Shown in pieces: positions 22,003 through 34,378 of a DNA stretch of 64,000 bases (position 1 is its first letter; each line of letters starts with the position of its first letter). The position numbers were made by a program, and so were the translations under genes. The notes beneath the pieces are model-generated. The model searched no databases. It saw only the letters and a list, made by a program, of their open reading frames with translations, and was not told the DNA's origin. Origin of the DNA: Atherix ibis (lineage: Eukaryota > Arthropoda > Insecta > Diptera > Athericidae); NCBI GenBank assembly GCA_958298945.1, contig OY282605.1:26018811-26082810 (forward strand), in the 5' to 3' direction.

Positions 22003-24299
22003 TATATATTCTTTCATTGTGACCATACTAATCATACTACAGCATTTCTTTTTTATTATTAACATTATGAGAAATAAAAGCAAATATAAAAAAAAAAAAA
22101 AAAAAACCGAAATAATAAAGAAAAATGATAATAAATTGAATTCAAATCAATTGTTAACTATAAAAATTTCAATAATCCAAAGTACAGAAGTCATGTTAAT
22201 GCAAAATACAGGAGCAATAATAACAAATCCAAAACATGAACAACAAAGTTCGGAGGATCCAAGATTTCCAATAAAGTGTCACGAGAATCTTGTCGTCCAC
22301 GTTTGCCATCATATAATAATCTTTAAGGTCTGGCAGCTAAAGTAATACCAATATTCATTCAGACTAACCTACAGTAGTACACAGAATCTTTTATGCACAT
22401 GTTCTCATCTACAATGATCCTATTCGCCATCGTCTTTCATATCCAATAAAATCATTTGCTCCAAGCAGAATCAGAAGCCGAAGAAGAGGTACCACACAAG
22501 TAATATTAGAACTAAAACGATAATTCCATGGCTTTTAATCCTCAAAACAACTCTACTAGAGCATTTGTGCTTCGTGAACCATACTTACTGTATAAAAGCC
22601 TGCAGATATATTGCTAAGTAAAAATCAACAAATAAGAGACCGAAGAAGTTTACTTGACATTTAAACAATAATAACAGAAATATTGGAAAAATCAGTTGCC
22701 ATATTCGCTGGTATCAGGAACTTTTGATGTCATTTTTATTATGTCTACAGGTTTTTTGCTGATGCTTTTGCTACCGCAGTTACTAGTAACATTAGTAAAA
22801 GTATGAAAAGTAGAAGAATTCGGGCTGTAAAATGCGATAAATTACCGATAGGGAGCGTTCCGATGCGATTTGATGCGACAAAGTGTACTATAATCGGATT
22901 CAATGCATTTTGATTTCATATCAAAGTTTGGGTTACATTGGCTTTGTGAATGGTTGAAGTATTAGAAGGAAAATGACAAGAACCATGAACTCCTTATGGG
23001 TATTAGGCAGTATTAGTAGTAGTAACAGAAACAAAAGAGTCTCCTGTACGACCAGTAGCAATAGCAATAGTTGTGACCATGTTCTAAATATTTAGATTTT
23101 ATGTATGACAATCATAGAATCGATAGCAATTGCTTAAAAGTATCATCTTCAGTAGATAAGATATATGACCATCATATGATGGGAGATGTGGGAGCTCTGG
23201 GGGACTGGCTCCTAGGAAAACGACAATGAGAGTAAGAAGCTCGTGCAGTCGAGCACCAACTGTGTGCTTAAGTATCTACAAAATATTGTCATTGAATATC
23301 TTTTATTGTATCTGATGATGATCGGTAGATGTTCACTGCCAGATACATAAATGAATCAAAGTAATACTCATAGTAATAATAATGATTAAAAAGAAACCTT
23401 TAACAATAATAGAAAAAAATTAAATCATCATTGCCGGGATAAATAAACAGAGTGGTTAGCATTTAGTGTTGTTTTGTTGTTGTTATTATTATTATATTGG
23501 AGAGAAAAAGAAGGTAAACGATTACGATTTGCAAGAATCAATTCTGTTCAGCAGCAATTGTTTTAGTCACAGTCACGGATGCGATTGTAGTTGCTGCAGA
23601 AGTTGTTGCCTTACCATCCGTACCACTATAGCTACTGGTTGATAGTTGTCATGTTGCAGCTTCTTTTGCTTGGCTTATACATATTCTCTAGGGCATATTT
23701 ATGTAATTTATAAATGTTGAATTTAATTTAGTCCGAAAACAACATGTTTGCATAAAAGTTTGCTTCCCCCACCCCTCCCTCTTAACTTATAATATTACTT
23801 TGAATACTACTGGAAACTTCTTCTTGGTCAATGGTCAATAGAGTTTACTATTGAATACTCTTGGGATCGAATCAATTGAATAATCAATTATGCTCATTTC
23901 GTTGTTACAATTTTATGGTTTTATGTTATGCAAATTTTTCACATCCATTTGTATACAGCCAATGGGAAAAATAATTCGATGGGTGTGAGCGAACGATTGC
24001 GTAAATTAAAGAATTTCCTATGAAAGCTTTTTGAGATAATCTTTTCGAACACATTTTTTATTTAGAGAATGTTATAAAATGACCTAAAAATGAATGATAT
24101 TTAGAAAATAAAATTATTAGATGATAATTTATTAAAAGACTTTTGGTTTGTTTTATTTTTTTGTTGTTGTTAAAAATATGAATGTTTAAAGTAAGTAATA
24201 TGCCCTGAAATTTCGAGTATGTTAACCAATCCAATATACAATTTGAAAAGGAAAATTTATTAAAATATATTGAAAATTTAAATTTGGCAAAATATTTTT
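22003..24299. other. Complex, GC-richer non-coding island
   Basis: From about 22150 to 23860 the sequence is clearly less AT-rich and less repetitive than its surroundings, with CAG, GTA and TTG-type triplets. Several frames are open for 50-70 codons, but no domain is recognised. It could be a host exon, an untranslated region or a regulatory block. The part at 23940-24299 is AT-rich with nothing visible. Confidence 0.35.
22193..22345 (+). CDS. Possible short coding exon, unrecognised
   Basis: An ATG at 22193 follows an A-rich leader and opens a 50-codon frame (MLMQNTGAIITNPKHEQQ...) ending at a stop at 22343-22345. I recognise no domain. Its composition differs from the AT-rich background, and the leader resembles a eukaryotic 5' untranslated region. 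Even so, a frame of this length is expected by chance. It might instead be the first coding exon of a spliced gene, though no supporting donor was found. Offered only as a candidate. Confidence 0.12.
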   Translation: MLMQNTGAIITNPKHEQQSSEDPRFPIKCHENLVVHVCHHIIIFKVWQLK

Positions 24300-24600
24300 A
24301 TTAATCAAACTTATTAAATTTTGCCAATATTTTTTTTTTCAAATAGTTGACACGGAACTTTTTCCAGAACTTGATCCTTTTGGGATAATTTGTGATGATT
24401 TTTGCGCACATTTGTTTTTTAGAAATGCTCTAAAATTTGAGTTTTGTCTTTATAAATTAAATTTTTTACATAGTCGAATAAGAAAATGGCCAACGGCATC
24501 AAATTCTATTCTGAAGGCCAATGAACATCCCCAAATCTCGAAATAACGTATCCTCATAACTTTTTCCGCAATCATTTTGTTATAATCAGATATAATGATT
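24300..24600 (-). mobile_element. Family D DDE transposon fragment
   Basis: The minus strand encodes scattered pieces of the family D C-terminal region in shifted frames: RYFEIWGCSLAFR, where other copies read SRFGxVNWxxRS, then AIFLFDYVKN, which compares with the FFLWGYVKN-type segment. The piece tctcgaaataacg at about 24536 matches the tctcgaaattacg and tctcgaaattgcg segments at 62527 and 34212. No terminus is evident. Confidence 0.5.
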
Positions 24601-25656
24601 TTTTTACAATTAAAAGTTTGCAAAGTTGATAAATCTTCTATTTAAAATTTATAAATCTTAATGTTAATAAATTTTATATTTTATTTTTATTTTAAAGTAA
24701 ATAAACTAAAATAAAGTAAAAAAATGAATAAATTTTCGACAAATAATTTTAAAATATCAACTTTTTGATAAAATAACTGATATTAATCATATTTTTTTTG
24801 TTGACATAATATATAATATTTTTCTACATAACAAAAATATTTAAAAATAAACCTTGAGATATGAGGTACCTTACTTTAAATATTTTATACTTTAGGTGAA
24901 ATTTTATAGTTTTATTATAACTTATAATACTTTTACCTCATTTCAAATAATACTACACTATTACTACTTAATGTCTTATCTGGTTTGTTTGGAATTGATT
25001 TTTCTGTGAACACAAATAGAACAGTTGCTAATAGAATTCTTCATAAAAATATTATCTTTTAATGAGACATGAAAATTAACTACAAAAAAAGTTAGTAAAT
25101 GAAATTGAATTCAAAATTATTTATTGATAAATTATTGATAATATTTATCATTATTAAAATTACGATACAAACAAATTTATAAAAAATTTAAATTAATCAA
25201 AAACTATAAAAAATTACATTATTATTTAAAAAATATTTTATTCAAAGATTTTTACCTTCAGTTAAGGATAGCAAAATTAATTTGTTAGAATAATAAAAAT
25301 ATTTGAAAAAAACCGAAAATAATTTTATAAATTGGTTTTAATTAAAAGTTTCCTTTAAAAAATTTCATAGAGTATCAAAATAAAAATTTGTTAAAAATTA
25401 TAAGTGAAAGTTCAAACATTTTTCTAAAAACGTTTTCTTTAAAAGTACACATATAGTATACAAATAAATTATAAAATCTTATTGTATCTCCCTTAAAATA
25501 TTTTTATAATATTTTTTTCTATAAAACCGAAAAATTATAATTGCTAATTGACAAAAATATTAAATTAACATATTGAACATGAAAAAAGGAACTGTACCAA
25601 ATATTAATAAACTAACAAAAACAAATAAGAAATATTTAATATTAGCTTATCTTAAC

Positions 25657-25697
<41 letters not shown>

Positions 25698-26610
25698 TAA
25701 TAATAATAAAAAAAATATTTATAAACAGGAAGTCTGAAGTAAGAAAAAGTTGAAATCAAAAATTGAACGTGTTGATGACACTGTCGATGATGATGGTGAT
25801 GATGTCTTAATCAACATTGAACGCCTGCATGGAAATTGATTTTTAAGAAACCTTATCTTTATGGTTTTTATTATGTCTAAAAATGTCAAAAATCCATTCA
25901 GTCGAATTAAGATGTCTATCCGAGAAATACCAATATTGATACTAACATTAAAGCGAAGAAAATATTATGGGTTAGAATGGAGATGAGATTGACTGACTGT
26001 TCCGCAATAGTAAAAAAAGCACTTTCGAAAAATAAATTAATTTTTTTTTATATAATCGTCAAAGAGTTTGTGTTTGACTTTTAGACTAGTAACAATCTGC
26101 ATAAATTGTGGGAAAAATATTCAAACTTAAACTATTTGGATCAAAAAGTTAGCACATATTGTATTCGGATAAAGATATTTAACTATTTAGATAGTATTAA
26201 GCTATTAGACTATGTTTTTTTTACTTAATAGAATTTATATATTTTCCATTAGTTATTTTGATCAGTAAAGGAAACTGAATAAAATTATGAAAGCATTGCT
26301 ATAATAAAATAAAAATTATTTAAAAATATTTTCAAAATAATCATTTTAAAATTTTAAGGATTATAAATAAGGTAAACAAAAAAAGTTGTATATTTTTATT
26401 AAATTTAAAAAGAACACTTTTAACTTTAATACAAAAACGAAAACTAAAGTTTTCAAAATTTAAATAAACAAAAAAAAATTATATTATGGAGAAAAAATTG
26501 TGTAAATATTTATGACAAAATCATTTTTTTTCTATAATTAAAATATTATTTAAAACAAATGGAAAAAAATAAGAAAGCAATTTTAATTTGCTAGGATTTC
26601 CTCATATGTA
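24601..26610. other. AT-rich non-coding stretch
   Basis: No gene seen. It contains the AAT microsatellite at 25657-25711 and the segment 25127-25185 that is copied into the minisatellite at 27602-27660. Confidence 0.45.
25657..25711. repeat. AAT trinucleotide microsatellite
   Basis: About 17 aat units with two aac interruptions. Confidence 0.95.
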
Positions 26611-28650
26611 ATAATAATTTTTAGTCGAAATTTTACGTAAAAATTTTCAGTGAAAATTTTCAGTAAAAGTTTTCAGTAAAAATGTTTGCTAAAATTTTTT
26701 AGTAAAAATTGTTCTGTAAAAATTATTCAGTAAAAATTATTCAGTACAAATTTGCAGTAAAAATTTACAATAAAATTTTTCAGTAAAAATTTTCAGTAAA
26801 AATTTTCAGTAAAAATTCTCAGTAAAAATTCTCAGTAAAAATTTTCAGTAAAAATTTTCAGTAAAAATTTTCAGTAAAAATTTTCAGTAAAAATTTTCAG
26901 TAAAAATTTTCAGTAAAAATTTTCAGTAAAAATTTTCAGTAAAAATTTTCAGTAAAAATTTTCAGTAAAAATTTTCAGTAAAAATTTTCAGTAAAAATTT
27001 TCAGTAAAAATTTTCAGTAAAAATTTTCAGTAAACATTTTCAGTAAACATTTTCAGTAAAAATTTTCAGTAAAAATTTTCAGTAAAAATTTTCAGTAAAA
27101 ATTTTCAGTAAAAATTTTCAGTAAAAATTTTCAGTAAAAATTTTCAGTAAAAATTTTCAGTAAAAATTTTCAGTAAAAATTTTCAGTAAAAATTTTCAGT
27201 AAAAATTTTCAGTAAAAATTTTCAGTAAAAATTTTCAGTAAAAATTTTCAGTAAAAATTTTCAGTAAAAATTTTCAGTAAAAATTTTCTGTAAAAATTTT
27301 CAGTAAAAATTTTCAGTAAAACTTTTCAGTAAAAATTTTCAGTAAAAATTTTCAGTAAACATTTTCAGTAAACATTTTCAGTAAAAATTTTCAGTAAAAA
27401 TTTTCAGTAAAAATTTTCAGTAAAAATTTTCAGTAAAAATTTTCAGTAAAAATTTTCAGTAAAAATTTTCAGTAAAAATTTTCAGTAAAAATTTTCAGTA
27501 AAAATTTTCAGTAAAAATTTTCAGTAAAAATTTTCAGTAAAAATTTTCAGTAAAAATTTTCAGTAAAATTTATTGATAATATTTATCATTATTAATAATT
27601 TATAAATTATTGATAATATTTATCATTATTAAAATTACGATACAAACAAATTTATAAAAATCTAATTAATCAAAAACTAATTAGATTTTTATAAATTTGT
27701 TTTCAGTAAAAATTTTCAGTAAAAATTTTCAGTAAAAATTTTCAGTAAAAATTTTCAGTAAAAATTTTCAGTAAAAATTTTCAGTAAAAATTTTCAGTAA
27801 AAATTTTCAGTAAAAATTTTCAGTAAAAATTTTCAGTAAAAATAATTTTCAGTAAAAATTTTCAGTAAAAATTTTCAGTAAAAATTTTCAGTAAAAATTT
27901 TCAGTAAAAATTTTCAGTAAAAATTTTCAGTAAAAATTTTCAGTAAAAATTTTCAGTAAAAATTTTCAGTAAAAATTTTCAGTAAAAATTTTCAGTAAAA
28001 ATTTTCAGTAAAAATTTTCAGTAAAAATTTTCAGTAAAAATTTTCAGTAAAAATTTTCAGTAAAAATTTTCAGTAAAAATTTTCAGTAAAAATTTTCAGT
28101 AAAAATTTTCAGTAAAAATTTTCAGTAAAAATTTTCAGTAAAAATTTTCAGTAAAAATTTTCAGTAAAAATTTTCAGTAAAAATTTTCAGTAAAAATTTT
28201 CAGTAAAAATTTTCAGTAAAAATTTTCAGTAAAAATTTTCAGTAAAAATTTTCAGTAAAAATTTTCAGTAAAAATTTTCAGTAAAAATTTTCAGTAAAAA
28301 TTTTCAGTAAAAATTTTTAGTAAAAATATTCAGTAAAAAAAATTTTTAGTAAAAATTATTCGTAAAAATTGTTCAGTAAAAATTGTCCCGTAAAAATTGT
28401 TCAGTAAAAATTGTTCAGTAAAAATTGTTCAGTAAAAATTGTTCAGTAAAAATTGTTCAGTAAAAATTGTTCAGTAAAAATTGTTCAGTAAAAATTGTTC
28501 AGTAAAAATTTATCAGTAAAAATTGTTCAGTAAAAACTGTTCAGTAAAAATTGTTCAGTAAAAATTGCTTAGTTAAAATTGTTCAGTTAAAATTGTTGAG
28601 CGAAAATTTTTTGAAAAATTGTTTAGTAAAAATTTTCTGTAAAAATTCTC
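26611..28650. repeat. Homogeneous 13-bp minisatellite (ttttcagtaaaaa)
   Basis: About 2 kb of head-to-tail ttttcagtaaaaa units, near-perfect from about 26780 to 27568 and from 27701 to 28310. The edges are variant-rich: a 14-bp form, ttgttcagtaaaaa, dominates 28365-28600. A few aacattttcagt variants appear in two pairs (about 27030-27055 and 27355-27380), suggesting a larger block of roughly 325 bp was duplicated. The array is interrupted at 27569-27700. Confidence 0.97.
27569..27700. repeat. Copied segment with fold-back inside the minisatellite
   Basis: A non-satellite insert. The piece 27602-27660 is identical to 25127-25185, about 2.5 kb upstream. Within the insert tattgataatatttatcat occurs twice (27571 and 27608). 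The right part is a perfect 25-bp inverted repeat, 27644-27668 against 27678-27702, with the 9-nt loop atcaaaaac. Confidence 0.9.
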
Positions 28651-30680
28651 TTGCGTATTGTTGACAAACGAGCTATTTTGAGAACTAGTCCTAACAGCAA
28701 CGTCGGTTCATATTTTTTACTATTAATCAATAAAATTATCTCGTTTAATTTATGATTAATCTAAAAGATTTCAGGAAAAGCAAAACAAATCATTAAAGAG
28801 CCCTCCATAATTCCTTTTATATCGTACAATGGCATCCGTTTTTTATAAACTAAAACTCGGCTAAGATAATAGACGAGTTTGATCACTTTACAGTTGAGAA
28901 TTATTACAGAGTTGACATTAACGATGCTAACCTTATTGGTATTAGGGGAAGTCGAGCACACCTTTTTAAGGGATGAACGTGCTCTTGAGCGGATCAACCC
29001 CGGTCAAAAAGGTCACAGTTTTTCGTTAGTAGTAGAACGATTGTCAATGGCGTATTGTCGACGGTTGTTGTTGATCGTTGAACACTATTTGCACGCAGCC
29101 TGATTGTCGCATTGTTCACTCTACATGATCATTAATTTAAATGTCAAATGATACTCGTCCTTTTGTACTCAAGAGTCAATTGTTCGAGAACTCATCTCTT
29201 ATATCTTTTTATTTGTAATATCGTTTTTTATCTCTTTACCCGTAGTTTTTTCTACATCCTGCATTTAGTGAAAAACTTATAGAACTTGATGGTTCTTACC
29301 ATATCAATTTAATTGACGTAAAATATAAGAGATGGCGTTTTATTTTGTTAAATAGATACAGAACGTATTAAAGTTCAAATTTTATAATAGAAAAACCGAA
29401 AGTGAAAAAAGAAAGCGTATTGTTGCTTATTACATGTAATCAACTAATGGTCATGCTGGACCTTCGAAAATAACCTACACACAAAAGAATGTGTGGAACA
29501 GAAAAAAGTAAACTTTGAAAATAATTTTGTTACTATAAAAACAGATGCTGCAGAAGCAAAAAGATCAAAAATTACAGCAAGATATTCTAAATGGCTCTCA
29601 CCTTTATAATTACCGAAAAAGTAGACATTATACGCCTTAACATTAAGTAATATGATCACATCAGTCAAGTTTAGACACATCACTTGAGGGGAAAAAAATT
29701 AAGAAACACGTCTTAGGCTTACAGGTGTCTAATGCAAAACGTACAGCACATGAAGATGAAGACGAGCATAAAAACGGTAACAACAATTTCGAGGTGACTG
29801 TACGTAGTGAGAGTACAATTGGTGAATGTCAGTGATTTTGGTTTGGAAGCAAAAAACTGCATCGCACAGTGTGATCTCATTTCAGGTAAGATTGGTACCA
29901 CAAAGTAATGTGATTGCATTCACCTCTAAATTAGCTGCTATTATCGCCACTTAGAGGCGTTTGTTGTGATGAATTAGTCTGAGACACTGGAACAGTAAGC
30001 CAGCAGCTCCGAGACGAAGCACCGAGAACCACAGTTCACTTTGTATCTAGTGGAATCCATTCGAATAATTTATAACGTTTGACAGGTGCACATTTTGAAT
30101 TACACTTTGCGGTTGACTTTCCACCCATTCGCCAAAGAATGCCTATAAACTTTCAAGTGCAACTCTACAATAGACTAACTCTACATCATTTTAAACTCGC
30201 AACTCCATCTTTCTATACGAATAGTTGACGAAATAATAACAACAGTTTAAGTTGAAATGGTAAAAGTGGAAAAATACACTAAATAATTGCCGACAGATTA
30301 TTACTAAACGAACCTACAGAAAGTTACAAAAAAAAAAAAAATTAAACTCTGCCGAGAGATAGAAGGCCGAAGTAACTATCAATAATTGAATATATACTCT
30401 TTGGACTCATTACCATTAAAAAGTGGGTAATCTAGATCAATCCGAAACAGAGTCATTAAGACATAAGTCAACATCTTATGGCAACGCTAGTCAATTGAAT
30501 ACGCATTTTCAATTGGCTTGTGTTGATTGCAATAATTACGGCTGCCCCCTTACAAGCTGTAATAACTAAAAACGAATTAATGCTCCAACAAAATTGTAAG
30601 TATCATTAAACGTTCAATTAAAGTGAATTGAATATAATAATTTTTTTTGCAGAGAAAAATAAAAATTTTGTTACAATATA
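28651..30680. other. Complex non-coding stretch
   Basis: Higher complexity than the flanks, especially 28680-29110 and 29680-30180. Open stretches such as 28879-29103 plus and 29719-29919 minus lack recognisable domains. I see no exon structure or transposon ends. It could be intronic or regulatory. Confidence 0.35.
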
Positions 30681-31402
30681 TGAAATGGGGCAGAAAAGTA
30701 ATGAGACTGATAGTTTTTGAAAAAATTTGCTTTTGTTTTTAAACATCAATGTAAGCCCCTTGAAATAGTTAACTTGGGCAGGTGCTTGGTTATACTACTT
30801 TGGATGGTATCGACAGTACCGAGAAAACGTCCTTTTAAGTAATTATTGGAGGGGCTAACATTGCCACAGGGATTTCTTTTTCTAATAATGGAGATGTCCG
30901 TGTCACATCCCGTTTTTCACATTCCAAGTCTCTGTAAGACCTGTTTCAATAAGAATAACCATTTTTCTGTGCCTTTCCAAGACTTTTTTATAAAAAATAT
31001 TTTAAGAGTCTCACCCGTTGAGGATATAGAAAAAAACCCGAACCATACATAATGTAAATATTGGGGCTGGGAAATCATAGAAAACTCTCTTATATCACCG
31101 AAAATCTTATGTTATTAATAAAAAATATCCCCCACAGGAGGGGGGTTTTCTTCAAACTCACAAGCTTAACACAAAATTTTAAGGCAAATCGTTGCTTCAA
31201 ATTTTGCTGTTCTATTTTTTCTTGACGCACTAAAAAACAAATACCGTCACAAATTAAACTCTATCGCGTAGCTACCGAACGAAGTTAAAACTTGTATTGT
31301 CCTTCTAAGAGGGACTATCATACAAGCTATGTAAGATATAGGCGGGGTCAGTACTTCGTGCTGTCAGACAGGTCACAGCAGTGCCGATCTCATTACTCTT
31401 GT
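30681..31402 (-). mobile_element. Family K mariner-like relic, shortened
   Basis: The left end tgaaatggggcagaaaagta (from 30681, after TA) matches the left end of the element at 38144. The right side, ctcattactcttgtaatttt (about 31387-31406), is a worn counterpart. On the minus strand 30785-30845 encodes KGRFLGTVDTIQSSITKHL, the family K signature. Around 30860-30930 is a decayed version of the catalytic block. Everything else is frameshifted or deleted. Confidence 0.55.
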
Positions 31403-31631
31403 AATTTTAGTATCTCATTTTGGGAAAATAATTCCTTTTTATAGATTGAAAAGAAAAGTCTGCAAAAAAAATTGATAGAGAGCAGTCAATAAATTAGTTG
31501 CCAAAATATGTTACCACAGGCTCAACCCTCGCATGGAGCGTGTCAAATGCAAAAATAATAGCCAAACTCAGAAATTTCACCACAATGGCCATTTTCGCCA
31601 CGATGACTTTTAATCGTAATTTAAATTATTT

Positions 31632-32070
31632 GTAATCTACTGAAAATTTACTAATTTTTAAAAAATACGCCATAAAATTTTTTGAAAGGGTACGACTAAC
31701 GCCATCTACTGAAAATTTACTAATATTTAAAACATACGGCATAAATTTTTTGGAAAGAGTAGGACTTACAGAATTTACTGAAAGTTTACTACTCGCTATA
31801 AAATATACAACAAAATTTTGTCAAGAAGTGGGACTAACGCCATCTACTGAAAATTTACTAATCTGTATAATATACATCACAAGATTTTGCCAAAGAGTGG
31901 TACTAACGCCATCTATTGAAAGTTTACTAATATTTAAAAAAATACGGTATACATTTTTTGGAAAGAGTGCGACTAAGAGAATCTAATAAAAGTTTACTAC
32001 TCGTTATAAAATTTACAACAAAATTTTGTGAAGAAGTGGGACTAACGCCATTTACTGAAAATTTAATAAT
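31632..32070. repeat. 69-bp tandem repeat, about six units
   Basis: Units of 69 bp start around ccatctactgaaaatttact at 31702, with counterparts near 31771, 31840, 31909, 31978 and 32048. Alternate units resemble each other more (aaattttgtcaagaagtggg type and ttttttggaaagagt type), suggesting a 138-bp higher-order unit. Because 69 is 23 codons, the plus-strand frame from about 31750 to 31986 stays open and repeats a 23-residue motif with the core LTPSTENLL. Confidence 0.88.
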
Positions 32071-32075
32071 TGTTA

Positions 32076-33845
32076 AAAATCCTATTTACAGAAAAAATTA
32101 TGGAAAAACTTTTAAAAAGATTTAAAAAAATTTGAATTTTATTTCAAAAATAGTTTTTTACTCTTTCGCTGACATTTAATAGTTTCTATGATAAAATTTA
32201 TATTCACTTCATTTCGAAAACCTATTTTCATATGGAATTCATAAAAGTATTTTTGAGATGCGATCGACTAGAAAAAGGTCGAATTATGTTGAGATGTGGT
32301 TAAGCAGAGTCATCAAGGAGTCCATCAGACAAAATGAATCTTTTTCACGTACAAAAGATCCGTTTTACTTGAGACCTTCGCCGAGATCTTAAACTTGATC
32401 TCAATTCCACAAGTACAGTATAAGTGAACGTATGTGAATAGCCTATACTTTGAATGAATGGCCTATTGTAGGTAAAGTTATCAAATTTTTTATCATATGC
32501 AATTCGTAAATAACTAGCGTTAAACTGAATGAATCTTAAAGCTGATCACGCAGAAAAGTGCTCGAGATGAGCAATCAAAATGTCAAATTTTATGAAAGCG
32601 ATCTTTTTGCTCATCACAAGAGAGTGGAAAAAAATTTCAAATTCCAAAGTGCGCATCATCATGAAATTATTAATTAATTATGCCGCAGGTTTACACAGAA
32701 ATGGATCATATTAGTACCTCGTAAGAAAGTAAATATTCTTGAAAGTTTATTATTTAATCAACCCACATAAAAGCTCAATTGTAAAAATGTAAATATTTGG
32801 AGACGGAAAAGGCTTTTATGTAGATGGGAGTGTGGGCATAAAACTGATGCAGTGCGAGTATATCATCGTCACAGATCATTTTTAGTACGTAGATTGCCGC
32901 CGTAGATCACCGGTACTAGTAGAGAAACGTGTAAATCTCTTCACTTGATATGTCACTGAGATGAATCTGAAGTACCTCAATTGGCCATATTGTGTGTTTT
33001 TCGGCTGAAAACAGACCTCCAACTAGTCTGAGCTCCGCTCTAAGTGATTACGGCTTAAGGCCAAAGAAAATGGAAATTTTCCAAACGATTCCAGTCGTAG
33101 TCGATAAATCAGTGTGTGATCCGAATTCTGATCGAATCGAAGGCACATGAAGTCGCTTTGTTGGGGAGCTTTGTAATATTTTTCGTTTTTAATGAGTTCG
33201 ATTAATAAAATGGTAGCAACCTGGTAGGTATTCGTAGATGGGCAGCCCATTACGGAATCATTCGCTGGCTCATTTGTTTATTTTCCACGCAACGAAGCAG
33301 TGGCAACTGTAAAGATTCGATTCGATTCAAATCAATTCGATTTGATATAATTTGATACGATTCGTTTTGATTCGATTCGATTCGATTTGTTTCGATTCGA
33401 TTGGTTCGTGCAAAATGTATGAAGGCGTGGTTTCTGCACCTTGATTAGAAAACAAGTCGAGTTTGTCCCCAAACGCGCTTACCTGTCCATTTTCACAAAT
33501 GTTGATGAACGAGTCGTGGTTTAGTATTGGTATCGATTTTCTCATTTGAATAAAAGTAGTAACTATAAAAAACATAAACATCTGTTGCAGTTACAGGTGA
33601 GAAATTGCAATGAAACTTTTATCAAATAATCTGATTGGTTGTGGGTAAAAAATTTTTTTTTTCAAAATTTTTGCAAACTAATACAATATTTTCAAGTTTT
33701 TTATGCTATTTTTCAAGTTTTCTTAATTTTTCGTTTTTAATTAATAAAGTTTAAAATTTTAGAAATGAGTTTGAGTAATAATAGTTGGTAAACAGGATAT
33801 GAAAAAGGTATCCTTGGTGTTTTCAAATTTTCTATATCAATGTTA
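32076..33845. other. Complex non-coding stretch
   Basis: The part at about 32200-33600 is of mixed complexity without a recognisable gene. Two minus-strand open stretches (33023-33250 and 33327-33581) have no known domain, and the second is largely generated by the TTCGA repeat. Confidence 0.4.
33314..33405. repeat. TTCGA pentanucleotide repeat, imperfect
   Basis: Repeated attcg/attcgattcg units with substitutions (tttga, tgttt). Confidence 0.9.
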
Positions 33846-34378
33846 ATATTAAAATATTATCCAATTTGTAATTTGGAAAGTAAATTTTTAAAAAGTATAT
33901 TTTAATTGTAGATTTTGATAAATATTTTTATGTATTATATTATAAAAAATTTGGCATTATTTATAAAAATAATATTTTTTACAAATTTTGAACAAAACTT
34001 GTCGCAGCAGTCGTTCCTTTTAAGGTAGTTTTTAATGACTTTTTCGGACACTTCCTGCCGTAAGTTGGCCATTACTTGATGGGTATTGAATTTTAAATGA
34101 TCTAAAATTGAAAAATTATCAAAATATGTAGAATTTTTTATGTAACTTTATAAAAAAAAGTCCAAAGACATAAAATTGTTCAATCTTGGAGGCTAATTGA
34201 CATTACCAAATCTCGAAATTGCGCGTGCTGGAAACTTTTCATGCAGTAAAGCCCAAAATTGTCATATTGTGTGATTTGTGCCATCGTTTTGTAAAAATCA
34301 TATATAATTTAAAATCATATCTTAAATTTTAATGAAAAAAAAAGTAATAATCTCTGATTCTTAATTTCCAAAGAAATA

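Noticed and set aside
26611..28650. CRISPR-like regular array
   Set aside because: The units are head-to-tail 13-bp repeats with no unique spacers, in a eukaryotic context. It is a minisatellite.
33327..33581. 84-codon open stretch rich in ESKQIESNRI
   Set aside because: Its C-terminal half is the translation of the TTCGA pentanucleotide repeat.
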